Source of the DNA: Rhizodiscina lignyota
Taxonomy: Eukaryota; Ascomycota; Dothideomycetes; Aulographales; Rhizodiscinaceae
DNA: 64,000 bases
Assembly (NCBI GenBank): GCA_010015805.1
Contig: ML978121.1
Coordinates: 3,906,001-3,970,000 of the forward strand
Reading direction: 5' to 3'
The position numbers and the translations under genes are program-made. The notes under the pieces are model-generated. The model did no database searches. It saw only the letters and a list, made by a program, of their open reading frames with translations, and was not told the origin of the DNA. This document shows, one piece after another, positions 1-10,101 of this stretch. The number at the start of each line of letters is the position of its first letter. Position 1 is the stretch's first letter.

Positions 1-34
1 ACATTCTATTAAGCGCGCGAAAGAGTATGATTAA

Positions 35-46
35 GGGGGGGGGGGG
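35..46. repeat. G12 homopolymer
   Basis: Twelve consecutive G on the + strand form a C tract on the coding strand of the BRCT gene, directly after its apparent stop. If the gene has another intron here, the tract lies inside it. Confidence 0.9.
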
Positions 47-51
47 AGTGC

Positions 52-1747
52 CTACCTGTGCTGTTCCTCCGGCTTCTGGAGCTTCACCGTATCTTGAGTC
101 CGGGCTTGCGATACCTCAAATGCGGGATAGCGCTGGAGCCTAGGTGTCTTGCTGTATCCTTCAGTCTTCTCGGAAATGGCGTCAAGGAGGTAGTCGTCGA
201 CGGGGTCTAGTTTCCCGTTATGGTAACTCATCCATAGCCATCTAGCATTAACGACTGGAATCCCGTAGCGGACCGCAAACTGCAGCTTCTCCTGATTTGG
301 AGTTTCAGAATTGCAGATAAGAACAGATGTTCCTTCTTTGAGATATTCATCGTATCTCCCTCCCATCATTTTGATGAATTTGGCCAAGTGGAGGATGTTA
401 ATAGGAGCGAATCCAGTTGAGCAGACGACAACATCCTCGAAGCCTTCTATATGAGACTTTCGAGGAGGGCAGCATAATATCTGCAATGTTTCGTCGTCTG
501 CGGGCTCAACCACTATCTTGCTATGCAGGCAAGTTTCAACCCAGCACTCATTCACCAACTGGAATTTGGCATCGTCTACGATATAATCGTACCGATGCAC
601 ATGCGTGTCGTGCGGGACAACTAGAAAGCCATCGACCTGTTCGTCTTCAGCGGCCTCACGTAGCTCATCCAGCGAAACGACAACGGCGTCGTTTGATATG
701 AGGTGCTGACGTAAAATAGAAGTCTTCTTCTCATCAAATCCGTCAATAGAGACAAGCCGATGTTGGAAAATTCCCGCCCGCTGCAGCTTGCGAGACGGTG
801 CAAGTGCAAGTTTGCCATCGTTATGAGAAGGCTCAGGATCAGGTTCTTGTGTCTCCTCTTCGGTACGCTTCGACATTGTTTGCGAATCGACGTCACCCTC
901 TTCAGGTTGCACATCCGGTTCTTTGTGGTCTTTTTGCTGAGAAGTGATATCTGCCCACATTGCACCGGCCTGGCTGCCAAATTTCTCACTGACTGTCCTC
1001 CTGAGCTTTCGTCGACTGGGAGCTTGAGCAGCTGTTTGTTCGTCCTCCTGTCTCGGTCTCTTACCAATTACAGACTCCAGTGGCATCTTTCGCCATGCGC
1101 CTTGGCCTCTTTCTTCCGATGGAATATTCGGATCGTACAATGTCTCATCCAGAGCCATCCCACGCACGATACTCTCATTCAGCCATTCGAGCGAAACAAC
1201 TTTGACGTTCCATTGGCGCGCATATTCGTACTTCTTTCCTTTTGGAGCGGCAGCGATGAGGTGGGTGATGTCTCGAGTCAAGTCGCCGCTATACTCTGCA
1301 CCAGATCTTCTAACATTTTGGGAGATTTCCTCTCTTTCGTCTAGATCGTCAAATCCAGTAAGACATATCTTCAGGCCGAGGAATGGTGGTGCTCGATATT
1401 CATCCTCCAGTGCTCGTACATCGACATCCTCAGCGGCCATCCAAGTGTCACGTACAGCAAGAACCCAATCCGGGGTCAAGACCTTGATATCGGGGCGTTC
1501 TTTTGCGACGTATCTGTATTTCGGGGTATTAATGTCGCCGATTAAAAGATGCGTCACGTCAGAGGTGAGGTCGTATTTGTGCTCGGCGCCCATTTCCGCT
1601 GCAATTGCGGATATTTTTGTCTGTACAGGAAGGAGGTATTAGTCGAATTGAATGGGTTTACAACTCTGCCTGATCGTAGGACTGGGCACTGACGCGATCC
1701 TCTGGGCCGATGGATGTACAGCACAAAACAACGCCTTTCAAAGGCAT
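52..1747 (-). CDS. rad4: Rad4/Dpb11/TopBP1-like multi-BRCT checkpoint protein, probably partial
   Basis: Two exons are visible: 1694-1747 and 52-1620. The intron at 1621-1693 has donor GTCAGT and acceptor TACAG. The join reads CCTSIGPEDR|TKISAIAAEMG, which matches the start of the first BRCT repeat in this family. The visible protein is about 540 aa, with BRCT repeats near residues 2-85, 95-181, 295-390 and 410-497. A basic, NLS-like stretch (KRPR, then RRKLRR) lies between repeats 2 and 3. The family is a nuclear scaffold that bridges phosphorylated replication and checkpoint proteins to ATR-type kinase signalling. The ATG at 1747 is minimal. An in-frame stop lies just upstream, but a possible acceptor (TTAG) there allows an earlier exon. 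The terminal TAG overlaps a donor-like GTAGGC, so the gene may continue past the left edge. Family assignment is firm; both ends are uncertain. Confidence 0.85.
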
Positions 1748-3956
1748 CTGGCTGGCGTTCTAACTGGCTGTCAGCTTCAATAATGGCCGACACGAACGGA
1801 GTGGACACACTTCTGCTGCCATAATGGTGCATTGCGAGCGGTGTCGCGTTGTCTGGGACTGGGTCTCTCGTCGGCGTGTCTCGAGCAGTCTGGACAGGCG
1901 CGTCGTCTGGTCCGACGCGTATCTGCGCTGCCAAGAGCTGCATGTGCGGCCTAACCCCAGATGCCCTAGCGCCTGGTCGACGCCACGCCGTTAAAACCCC
2001 GCATCAACCCCGGGAGAATCGGCAATCGGCATGTGGTGAATCTCTCATCGGCCGCGCTTCATCCTGTCGTGGCAGGTGCATCCACCTCCGCAGAGCTCCA
2101 ACCTTCACCACGCACTGCTCATGAAGTCTTTCTCGGCCGCAGTCGGAGACATGGAGATGACCCTCAGTCAGGCCACTGTGGACATCACATGCTTGTATAA
2201 TAAAGCTCGCTGAAGGCGACACAGGCGAGAGCCAGCACTGCTTGACGTCCTTCAGCCGCCAATAGCCCTCTCCGCGGAAGAACTCCGAGCAAATCCCTCC
2301 GGCAGATCCACATGTAAATGCAGTATAGCGTGAGGATCACCTGCGACTTTGCAGCTTTGCAACTCCAACCATCCGACTCTCATATCGGATCATGTACAAT
2401 ATGCACCTCAGGACCCTGCGTCTAGGCGCCGGCCTGGCTGGGCAAAAGATGACCAAAGCGGAATCAGACAGAGGTACACGAGAGGATTACTTTGGAAATA
2501 CGCGCTCTCTCAGTCATCTGGCCAGCAAGACGGATTACTCCAGGCTGAGGCATTGGCCGGTGGAGCTCAAAGAGGGTCCATCGGCAGCACCGGATGTACC
2601 TTGCTAACATAAACATGCGTCTGGGAGGCGGCGGACTGGCGCAGTAGATTAGCGAATGACGCGAGACGAATGGGCACTGCCGCATCTTGCGTGGCCCTCT
2701 CGTTTTCCATGCATTCTAGGGTGGAATCACTGTGCTTGACCAGGGCAACTGGGTGAGCGAGTGGTGAGAGCGTCTTGCATAAGGACGCAGAAGATGATGC
2801 CGAATGCTCCGCCCTCGCAACGCTCTCGCTTCCCCCAAGAAACGCCCTCGAAATGCCGGCGCGCTGCAGCGCGTTCGGGCCCAGGCGTTCGTTAGTAACG
2901 CAACGGGCAGCGGGAGCTGTCTGATGTCATCAAGCCCCGGACGCTGCGCTGTGCGGTAGGATCCAGGTGCGTCTCTGGTGCGCGCTGAAATAGATGTGAA
3001 AAGCCTTGAATTGAGCACGAGAGCGAAAAGACCTTGCTCCCCTGCCTTGTTTTCGCGCGAGCAGAAACTCGCTGCGGAGATCTTCACTTCCAACCTCGAC
3101 TTGCCCTCTGCCACGCTCTCCTTCGTCCCGATTCGCGGATCGCCGGCCAGCTTCCTTGAACAAGTCGCGCAGGCCATCGTCACAGCGCCGTAAAGGGTAG
3201 GCTGCCCCAACCTGAAAACCCTGCTGCTGCTCTGCCCTTAAGTGCCTTAACTGGCGCGAGTTAGCTGGCGCTCACGCATGCGTGCAGTGTCCCACCGAGA
3301 CCTCACGTCGACCGAACCTCCTCCCCATTGAATCGGCGCGTCGTGTGCCGCGGCTTTGACACAGCAGCAGTCATCGCGCTCCCTCACCGCTGCCGCTTCC
3401 AGCAGACAGACTCCCCCAGCGCGAAAAAAGCTAAGTTGGAGCCAAAAGCAAGGAGCCCCCTTTCGACGAGTGAGCTGCCAGCAAAGCGTCGATAGCAGCG
3501 CACAGGGAGCCCTCCCGTTTTTGCCGTCCAGCGTCCAATTGCTTCTCCGCCAGCTTGGAATGGGTGGCGCCCCTCATGCTTCTGGCACAACTCGTGAGAC
3601 GATCGCATTGAAGCAATTAATCACCGTATCCCTTTGCTGCGTGCCTTCCTATCCGTCACAGTGAGTCTTGCATTTCCTAGCCTCCTGTCGGTTGTGGCTT
3701 CCCTGATCTGAATTCGCACGTATGCCTTCGCATTCCCTGCTCTGTTCCGCAACACCTGTGCCATATGGCCCGTCCTGCCAAACTCTGCTGCTCGAAAAGG
3801 TCGTCTGCAAGGCATTGTGTGCGAGCGCTTGCCTTGTCAGGCTCCGAGCAGCTGGTTCAGGCGCTCGAATTGTGCCCAAAGGCGCATTTCCTCTGTTTAC
3901 GTCTTCCTTCGTTCACCATTGCCTCATGAGGCTTTTCCTGCACGCCGAACAGCACA
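1748..3956. other. Long intergenic region between divergent genes
   Basis: About 2.2 kb lies between the BRCT gene (-) and the alpha-arrestin (+). Open frames are all short (under about 165 codons), overlap on both strands and show no recognisable motif. The part near 1748-1950 may hold an upstream exon of the BRCT gene. The part near 3400-3950 may hold the leader or first exon of the arrestin gene. I see no RNA gene or repeat. Confidence 0.5.
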
Positions 3957-6672
3957 ATGCAATCCCACCATAGTTTGTTCTGGTCACCAACTCAAATAGG
4001 CTTTGTTCAAGTTCATAGCGACCGCGGTCGACTATTCTACCTTCCATACCACCTCCCTCGCGAAGATCCTCCCGGCCCAGGATACTTCGCAGGCCGATCG
4101 GCACGCCCTCATCGCATTCACATAGCTCGGACCAACGCAGACCACGCTCTCCGAGTCGAGCACAGAGACAGATCGCGCTCGAGCTTTTCAGACCTCTTCG
4201 AAAAATCCTTCGACAAAGCGTTTGGGAAGCTGGCGTATCCCCGCGAGAACGCAAAGCGGTTTCTTCGAGCATTCATCGCCCTTCCCCAAACCAACCCCAG
4301 CACAGACGACCCGCTGGCGACCGCGGAGCCCCAGATAACTAACCCGACCAAGCGGCGGTCTTGGCGGGGGAAGCGGCGGTCTATAGTCGAGGCAGAGAGC
4401 ATGCGGACCAGCGCTCGAAGTTCAGTGGTTGATCCGGTGGCTTCGGCTGGAATGTTGTCAAGACCGTCACTCGATAACGCAACGCTCTGGCCAGGCCCAG
4501 GGCAGGCCCACGGGCTTGGTACGGTGGGGAGAATACCGGATGACAAGCCACTCGCAAGTGGAAATGGCGTCAGCGTGGGCATATCGCTGGCAGAGCCAGT
4601 ACTGTTCTTGCAGGGCTTTGAACAGTCTGAATTGTCAAACAGGAGCACGGCCATGCTAAGAGGAAGCTTACATTTGAAAGTCACGAAGGCGACGAAGATA
4701 AGAGCGGTCACATTGAAATTCAAGGGACAGGCAACTACAAAGTGGCCGGAAGGTGGGTTGTTCAACGCTCGAGTGGACTACTGCGGATCTGACTGAAATT
4801 TTAGGCATACCCCCCAAGAAACAAGAAACAGAAGAAACCGATACTATTATGAGCCATACCTGGCCGTTCTTTAATGCCCAATTTCCTACAGCAGAGTTCG
4901 GGTCGGGTGCGGATCATGTCGAACTCACGAGACAGGAATCTCCTCCAGACCAGGCAGTTTCCCCAGCACCGACTTCGCGTACGTCGTTTGCGGCATCACA
5001 TTTCCGCCGCTCTCCCATGAACTCTTCCACCAATCTCACCAAAACTGCCAAAAGTGAACACAAGCGGTTGTCTCTTCAAGTGAATCAGTCTCGGAGCTTT
5101 GGCAAGGGCGAGTCGCCGAACCCTGGCCCAACAGTAGCGCAAAAAGGCCACAGGAATTTCTCGCCTGGTGACTACATCTACAACTTTGAGCTTCCGCTGG
5201 ACTCGCATATCCCCGAGACAATCGATGTGGAACTGGGTTCCGTCAAGTATGAGCTGGAAGCAACCGTGGAGCGATCTGGGACGTTCAAGTCTAATCTTAT
5301 TGGCACGAAAGAAGTCTTGCTCATCCGAACGCCCGCAGAAGGATCACTGGAACAAGTCGAGCCGATTGCTATAAGTCGAAATTGGGAGGATCAGCTTCAC
5401 TATGATATTGTCATCTCTGGAAAGTCGTTCCCTCTTGGTGCTCAGGTGCCCATTGCATTCAAACTTACTCCGCTTGCAAAAGTACAATGTCACAGGATAA
5501 AAGTATTTGTGACGGAGAACGTTGAATATTACTGCAACAACAAGCGAGTCCATCGGATGGGCGGAACCAGGAAAGTGCAGCTCTTCGAGAAACGTGCGGA
5601 TGGTCCCAGTGTCTCCACATTCCCTGGCAGCTCAATGCGAATATTATCGGGCGGAGGTCTTTCGTATGACCAGCGAGTAGCGGCAGCAAGAGGTGAAGAA
5701 GTCACACCACCGGACACGACTAACTTATTGGGTGACCTGGAAAACGGCAGTATGAGCATTGGACCTACCGAGATGGAGTTCAACGTCCAGCTGCCGAGTT
5801 GCACCAACATGAAGGATAATCAAAAGGACAGCAAGCTACATTTCGACACGACATATCAAAATATACAAGTACATCACTGGATCAAGGTAGGACATGCCTA
5901 TTCAGCAGCTTAGCCACCACTTGCTCATCTCACCTAACAGATCGTCATGCGTCTCTCCAAACCCGACGCCGAAAATCCCGGCAAGCGTCGCCATTTCGAA
6001 ATCTCCATCGACTCCCCCTTCCACATCCTGTCCTGCCGTGCCACGCAAGCCAACATCGCGCTCCCGGCTTACTCCTCTCCGCAGCAACCCGGGAACGACG
6101 ACGCACGCCTATACGAGTGCGGATGTCCCGGAGCAGCGCAGCGCCCCGGTTCCTCCCCAATCTCATACATTCCCACACTAAATAACCTTAACGCCGAGCG
6201 CACCAGCACCGACGAAAGCAGTCCACCAAATAGCCGCACTACTTCCGACGACAGCGTTCCTGGCCTCGCGCGCCCTCAAGCCGCACACATTAGCGGTGCA
6301 AACGAAAACCTCCAGCGTCCAATGCACCTCCTCCGCGCACCGTCTTTCAACCCGCCCGCATTCGAAGACGAAGAGCCTCCTCCACCGCTTGAGACGCCGC
6401 CGCCGCAGTACGATAGTATTGCGAGCCCGACGAGCGGGCTGGCGGATTATTTCAGCAGGTTGAGCGATGCATATGAGAATGAGAGCGAGGGCAGCGATAC
6501 GGATCGCGAGGCAGGGACGCCAACGGGAGGTGCGGTTGCGGTCGACGATGGAATGATGAGGGGTGGGAGGAGTAGGGTGCGGATTCCACTGACGCCGGGA
6601 GGACGGGTGAATAGGAGTATGGATGCGCCGAGGACATGGGCGCCTGTGGGGGTGGAAGAGGCGAGGGTGTAG
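3957..6672 (+). CDS. Alpha-arrestin (ART family), permease-endocytosis adaptor
   Basis: Three exons (3957-4752, 4805-5886, 5941-6672) give about 869 aa. The introns are 52 and 54 nt, with donors GTGGGT and GTAGGA. The first join gives KWPEGIPPKK, followed by HTWPFFNAQF, a signature of Aly/Rod-type alpha-arrestins. An arrestin N fold starts near residue 205. The C fold runs from SPGDYIYNFELPLDSHIPE through VHHWIKIVMRLSK. The second join restores WIK|IVM. The proline-rich tail carries a PPQY motif at residues 780-783, the type bound by Rsp5/Nedd4 ubiquitin ligases; LPAY may be a second, weaker site. The known family role is to recruit the ligase to plasma-membrane transporters. The N-terminal 60 residues look less protein-like, so the first ATG is doubtful. 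There is no in-frame ATG again until about residue 148, so an upstream exon is possible. Confidence 0.87.
6400..6411 (+). other. PPxY motif in arrestin tail
   Basis: The codons CCG CCG CAG TAC encode PPQY after a run of acidic and proline residues. In alpha-arrestins this motif binds the WW domains of Rsp5-type ligases. Function here is inferred from the family. Confidence 0.7.
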
Positions 6673-7887
6673 TTGGGAGTTGGAGAGGATGATGAATTAT
6701 GATGATGGAAGAGGGTATGAGGCATGATTCCTATGTTGTTATGATGGTATGGGTTCATGAGGGATGAGTGCGATGCACAGGAGCATTGGGTTTCGGATAG
6801 GAACCCACTGCGCACTTCTGCGACGACGACTTGTACGCATTGTGCACAAGGACGTGGCCATGATGCAGCAAGGAAAAGGCAGTACAGGAGTTGAATTTGG
6901 TGCCATGTAGATATCTCTCTGGGCATTTCGCATATTGGCCAGCATCGTTTGCTTTGCTTTTTTCCTTTTCTCTTCACTTTATCGTATCTCACAAGCAAAA
7001 ATTGCAGCGCCAGCCAATTGCAAGGCTGGGATACAGCATGAGGCAGAATAATGCAATGCTTAATTCTCTCACTGTTCCATACAAGGTTATTACCCCAAAA
7101 TAATACAGGCTAAGATACCTCCTAACCTCGAATTGCTCACCATCCACTGGTCAGACCTCCCCATGTAATTGCACCAAGAGCGCTGTGTCCCCCATAATCT
7201 GATTCTGGGAATAACTTGTGCTGGAAATAATCGCATGTCCCGGCTCGGGCGTGGTTGGACCGCAGAAATCTCGAAATTCAGCAAGCGTGTCTGGGGCGAT
7301 ATCTCGGAGTGGCGCCACCACGCCTCACATCACCATTTCATGCACGCCTCTTAATCATCCGCCCTCTCATCTGATCATCCTTGCAGCGGGATCTGCCCGG
7401 TGGCGTCGCACTCGCTTCGGCGCTTTTTCTGCGCTGCGGGCTGTGCATCGTACGAAGCTCTCGCATTTTGGTGGTTGTGTGCGCGCGAGAAAAAAAAAGT
7501 CTCGGCGCGAGAGACGAACGTCACTCTGTCTGGAATTACTGCGCGTCACGTCACTGCTTTGTTGAGGGTGAAAAACGTGTCGTGCGTGGATTGAGTAGCT
7601 CTATGCAGTGGAATTGACTCCCATTCGAGCGACGTGGACGGCCGCAAGAGCTTGGAATAGTGACGCTGACACCGAGCGTGTGGGAGCTCCAACGCAACAG
7701 ACGACTGAGGAATTGACGCGTTGAACGGGATCTGCATGCTTTACTGGGCATTGTAGAGCCCCTGAGGAAGCCCAATACACAATTTCTTGGGATATCGCGA
7801 CGCCCTCTCAGCCAATTGGACGTCTGAGCACTCATTCCATCTCCGACGCTCCTCTACCTCGACCTCCACCTTCGAAAACCCACAGCC
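6673..7887. other. Intergenic region, arrestin 3' side and HEM3 promoter
   Basis: About 1.2 kb lies between two + strand genes. The first few hundred bases are G- then AT-rich trailer-like sequence. The last 400 bases are CT-rich and should hold the HEM3 promoter. Small overlapping frames show no recognisable product. Confidence 0.5.
7812..7816 (+). promoter_or_regulatory. CCAAT box upstream of HEM3
   Basis: CCAAT sits within CAGCCAATTGG, about 72 bases before the HEM3 ATG. In filamentous fungi the CCAAT-binding complex, with HapX, controls haem and iron genes. The motif is seen; regulation is inferred and a chance match is possible. Confidence 0.4.
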
Positions 7888-9176
7888 ATGCCATCCATCC
7901 CCTCACCAAGCGATGACCTCCTCCCCTCCACCTCCCTCAACCAACCCTCCGGCGCCATCCCCACGAAAACCCTCACCCCCTCCACCAACCCCTCCTCCAC
8001 ACTCCCGCCCATCAGAATCGGCACGCGCCGCAGCAAGCTCGCGCGCATCCAGACCGACATTATCGTCTCGGCGCTGCAGAAAGCATGGCCGGAGCGCGCG
8101 TACGAGGTCGTGGCAATGGACCCGCTGGGTGACAGGGATAAGAATACGCCGCTGCATGCGATGGGCGCGAAGAGCCTATGGACGGCGGAGCTGGAGGTTC
8201 TGCTGGAGAAAGGGGTGGAGACGAGGGGGGCGGAGGGGAGGGAGAGTGAGGGATTGGATGTTATTGTGCATAGTTGTAAAGGTGAGGGGGATTTCTTCTG
8301 TTGTTCTACTTGATGCTTTGAGCTCTATGCGGCGCAATTGAGCATTCGGCACTTTCTAATTGCGATGAAGCAAAGAGGAAAGCCATGTTCTAATACAAAC
8401 CAGATATGCCAACCCAACTCCCACTCAACCTCTCCCTAGGTTGCACTCCCCCAAGAGCAAACCCCTTCGACGCCCTCGTCCTCTCGCCCGCCTCCATCTC
8501 TGCGGGTCACACCTCTCTCCACACCCTTCCTGCCGGCTCCGTCATTGGCACTTCTTCTCTCCGCCGCGTCGCACAGCTAAAGCGCTCGTACCCCAACCTC
8601 GCATTCGCCGACTGTCGCGGTAACGTACCCACACGGCTAGCAAAGCTCGACGCTGAGGATGGTCAGTATGCGGCACTTATACTAGCGGCTGCAGGACTAG
8701 AGCGCTTGGATCTAGGCGCACGGATTAGCAAGGCGTTGAATTGGAAGGATGATGGGGTTATGTATGCGGTTAGTCAGGGCGCTATTGGGGTTGAAGTAAG
8801 GGAAGGTGATGAAGAGGTGGCTAAGTTATTGGAGAAAGTGGATTGTGAATGGACGCATCGGATGTGTCTTGCTGAGCGGAGTTTGATGAGGACGCTAGAG
8901 GGTGGTTGCTCAGTTCCGATTGGAGTTGAAACGGAATGGTTGAAGAAGGAGGACGGGGCGAGCGGGAATGGGGAGATGTTGATGAGAGGGATTGTTGTCA
9001 GCCTTGATGGAAAGGAGAGCGTCACGGGGGAGTTGACGAAGGTCATCAAGAGCAGGGATGACGTGGACTCGTTTGGGAGGGAGATGGCGAAGGTGCTGGT
9101 GGAGAAGGGTGCTGATAAGATCCTCCAGGAGATTAATCTGGACAGAGGGGTGCTTGCTCAAGGAGGTGTGGCTTGA
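7888..9176 (+). CDS. HEM3: Hydroxymethylbilane synthase (porphobilinogen deaminase)
   Basis: This cytosolic enzyme polymerises four porphobilinogens into hydroxymethylbilane, the third step of haem synthesis. Exons 7888-8281 and 8404-9176 flank a 122-nt intron and give 388 aa. Motifs in order are IGTRRSKLARIQTD (about 43-56), VHSCKDMPTQLP (about 127-138), GTSSLRRVAQLKR, CRGNVPTRLAKLD and EGGCSVPIGVE. Cys300 in the last motif is the expected dipyrromethane-cofactor attachment site. The catalytic Asp of the HS-x-KD motif is residue 132, and its codon is split by the intron (G|AT). The residue before KD is Cys, where Met or Leu is usual. The N-terminal 40 residues are a Ser/Pro/Thr-rich extension, which makes the protein somewhat longer than typical homologues. 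Start chosen as the first ATG of the open frame. Confidence 0.95.
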
Positions 9177-10101
9177 GTTGAGATGCGGCTGTATCAACTT
9201 TCAGACTTGCAAAGTTGCTGTTCGGAATCATGCTGAAAATGCATCACGAGGAGAAGCGTTAACATCGAGAGTGTCTCGAACTCACGAATGACTATATTTC
9301 AATGATATCACTGATGATACCATAGCTCATGGCTCAGAAGAAAACGCAATGAATATACTTTAGAAACAGTTGAACAAAGAAAAGTAAAGAAAATTGCATG
9401 CAGCGGATATGGAAATGGAGGCGTCAAGCCGAACCACATGTTGCTCGGATATCCCGAGGAGTATCAAGAAAAGCTCGACGCCCTGCCACCAACCCAATTT
9501 CGGAAAAAGTCAAATCCTAAGTAGTGTCTTACTCCAATTCTTCAATCATATAATAGTTTCTCATAGTTTCTAGGCTAGAAAGCTACATTGATATTTCTCG
9601 CCATGAATATGCGCGAGTCATGCGGTCGGGACGTCATTCTCCCAGGCCCGAATATTTCCACTCGACATTTCTCCACCGGCATCAGGCGACATGCCTCATT
9701 GAGCATCTGCGTGGACCCACTGTCCAATCTAACAGGCTGATTCTCTTCCCTCATGACGTTATTTCCTCCAGATTACTTCGCCAAGAGCCGCTGTCATCCG
9801 TCGCTCTCCCCGCTCGCGATGTCGGTGAGCGAGGGAGCTGCTTGTTGATCTCCCGTCAGGAACAGGAATCGTTCAAGGAAAAGAGTGCCGTTGGCAAAGT
9901 TTCCCCTCATCCTCCAAAGTTTCCTTTGAAAGGTTTCTCCGCTTTGTGACTGTCGTTTAGGCTGAAGTCAATAGGTAGGTGATTCTGCTATATATCTTCT
10001 AATTTCACAATGGTACGCGGCGTGTAGAGCAGCGGCCGTTGCCAACGTCAATATCCAGGCTTGAGGTTGATAGCCTTCGATTGAAAGGCTTATCTTTCGC
10101 C
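9177..10101. other. Intergenic region, HEM3 to GH31 gene
   Basis: About 0.9 kb lies between two + strand genes. It includes an AT-rich stretch near 9290-9420 and a TATA-like element near 9990. One 109-codon frame at 9620-9949 has no recognisable motif and probably lies in the promoter. Confidence 0.5.
9989..9995 (+). promoter_or_regulatory. TATA-like element of the GH31 gene
   Basis: TATATAT lies 107 bases before the chosen ATG of the secreted glycosidase, a plausible TATA box distance. Support is sequence match only. Confidence 0.35.
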
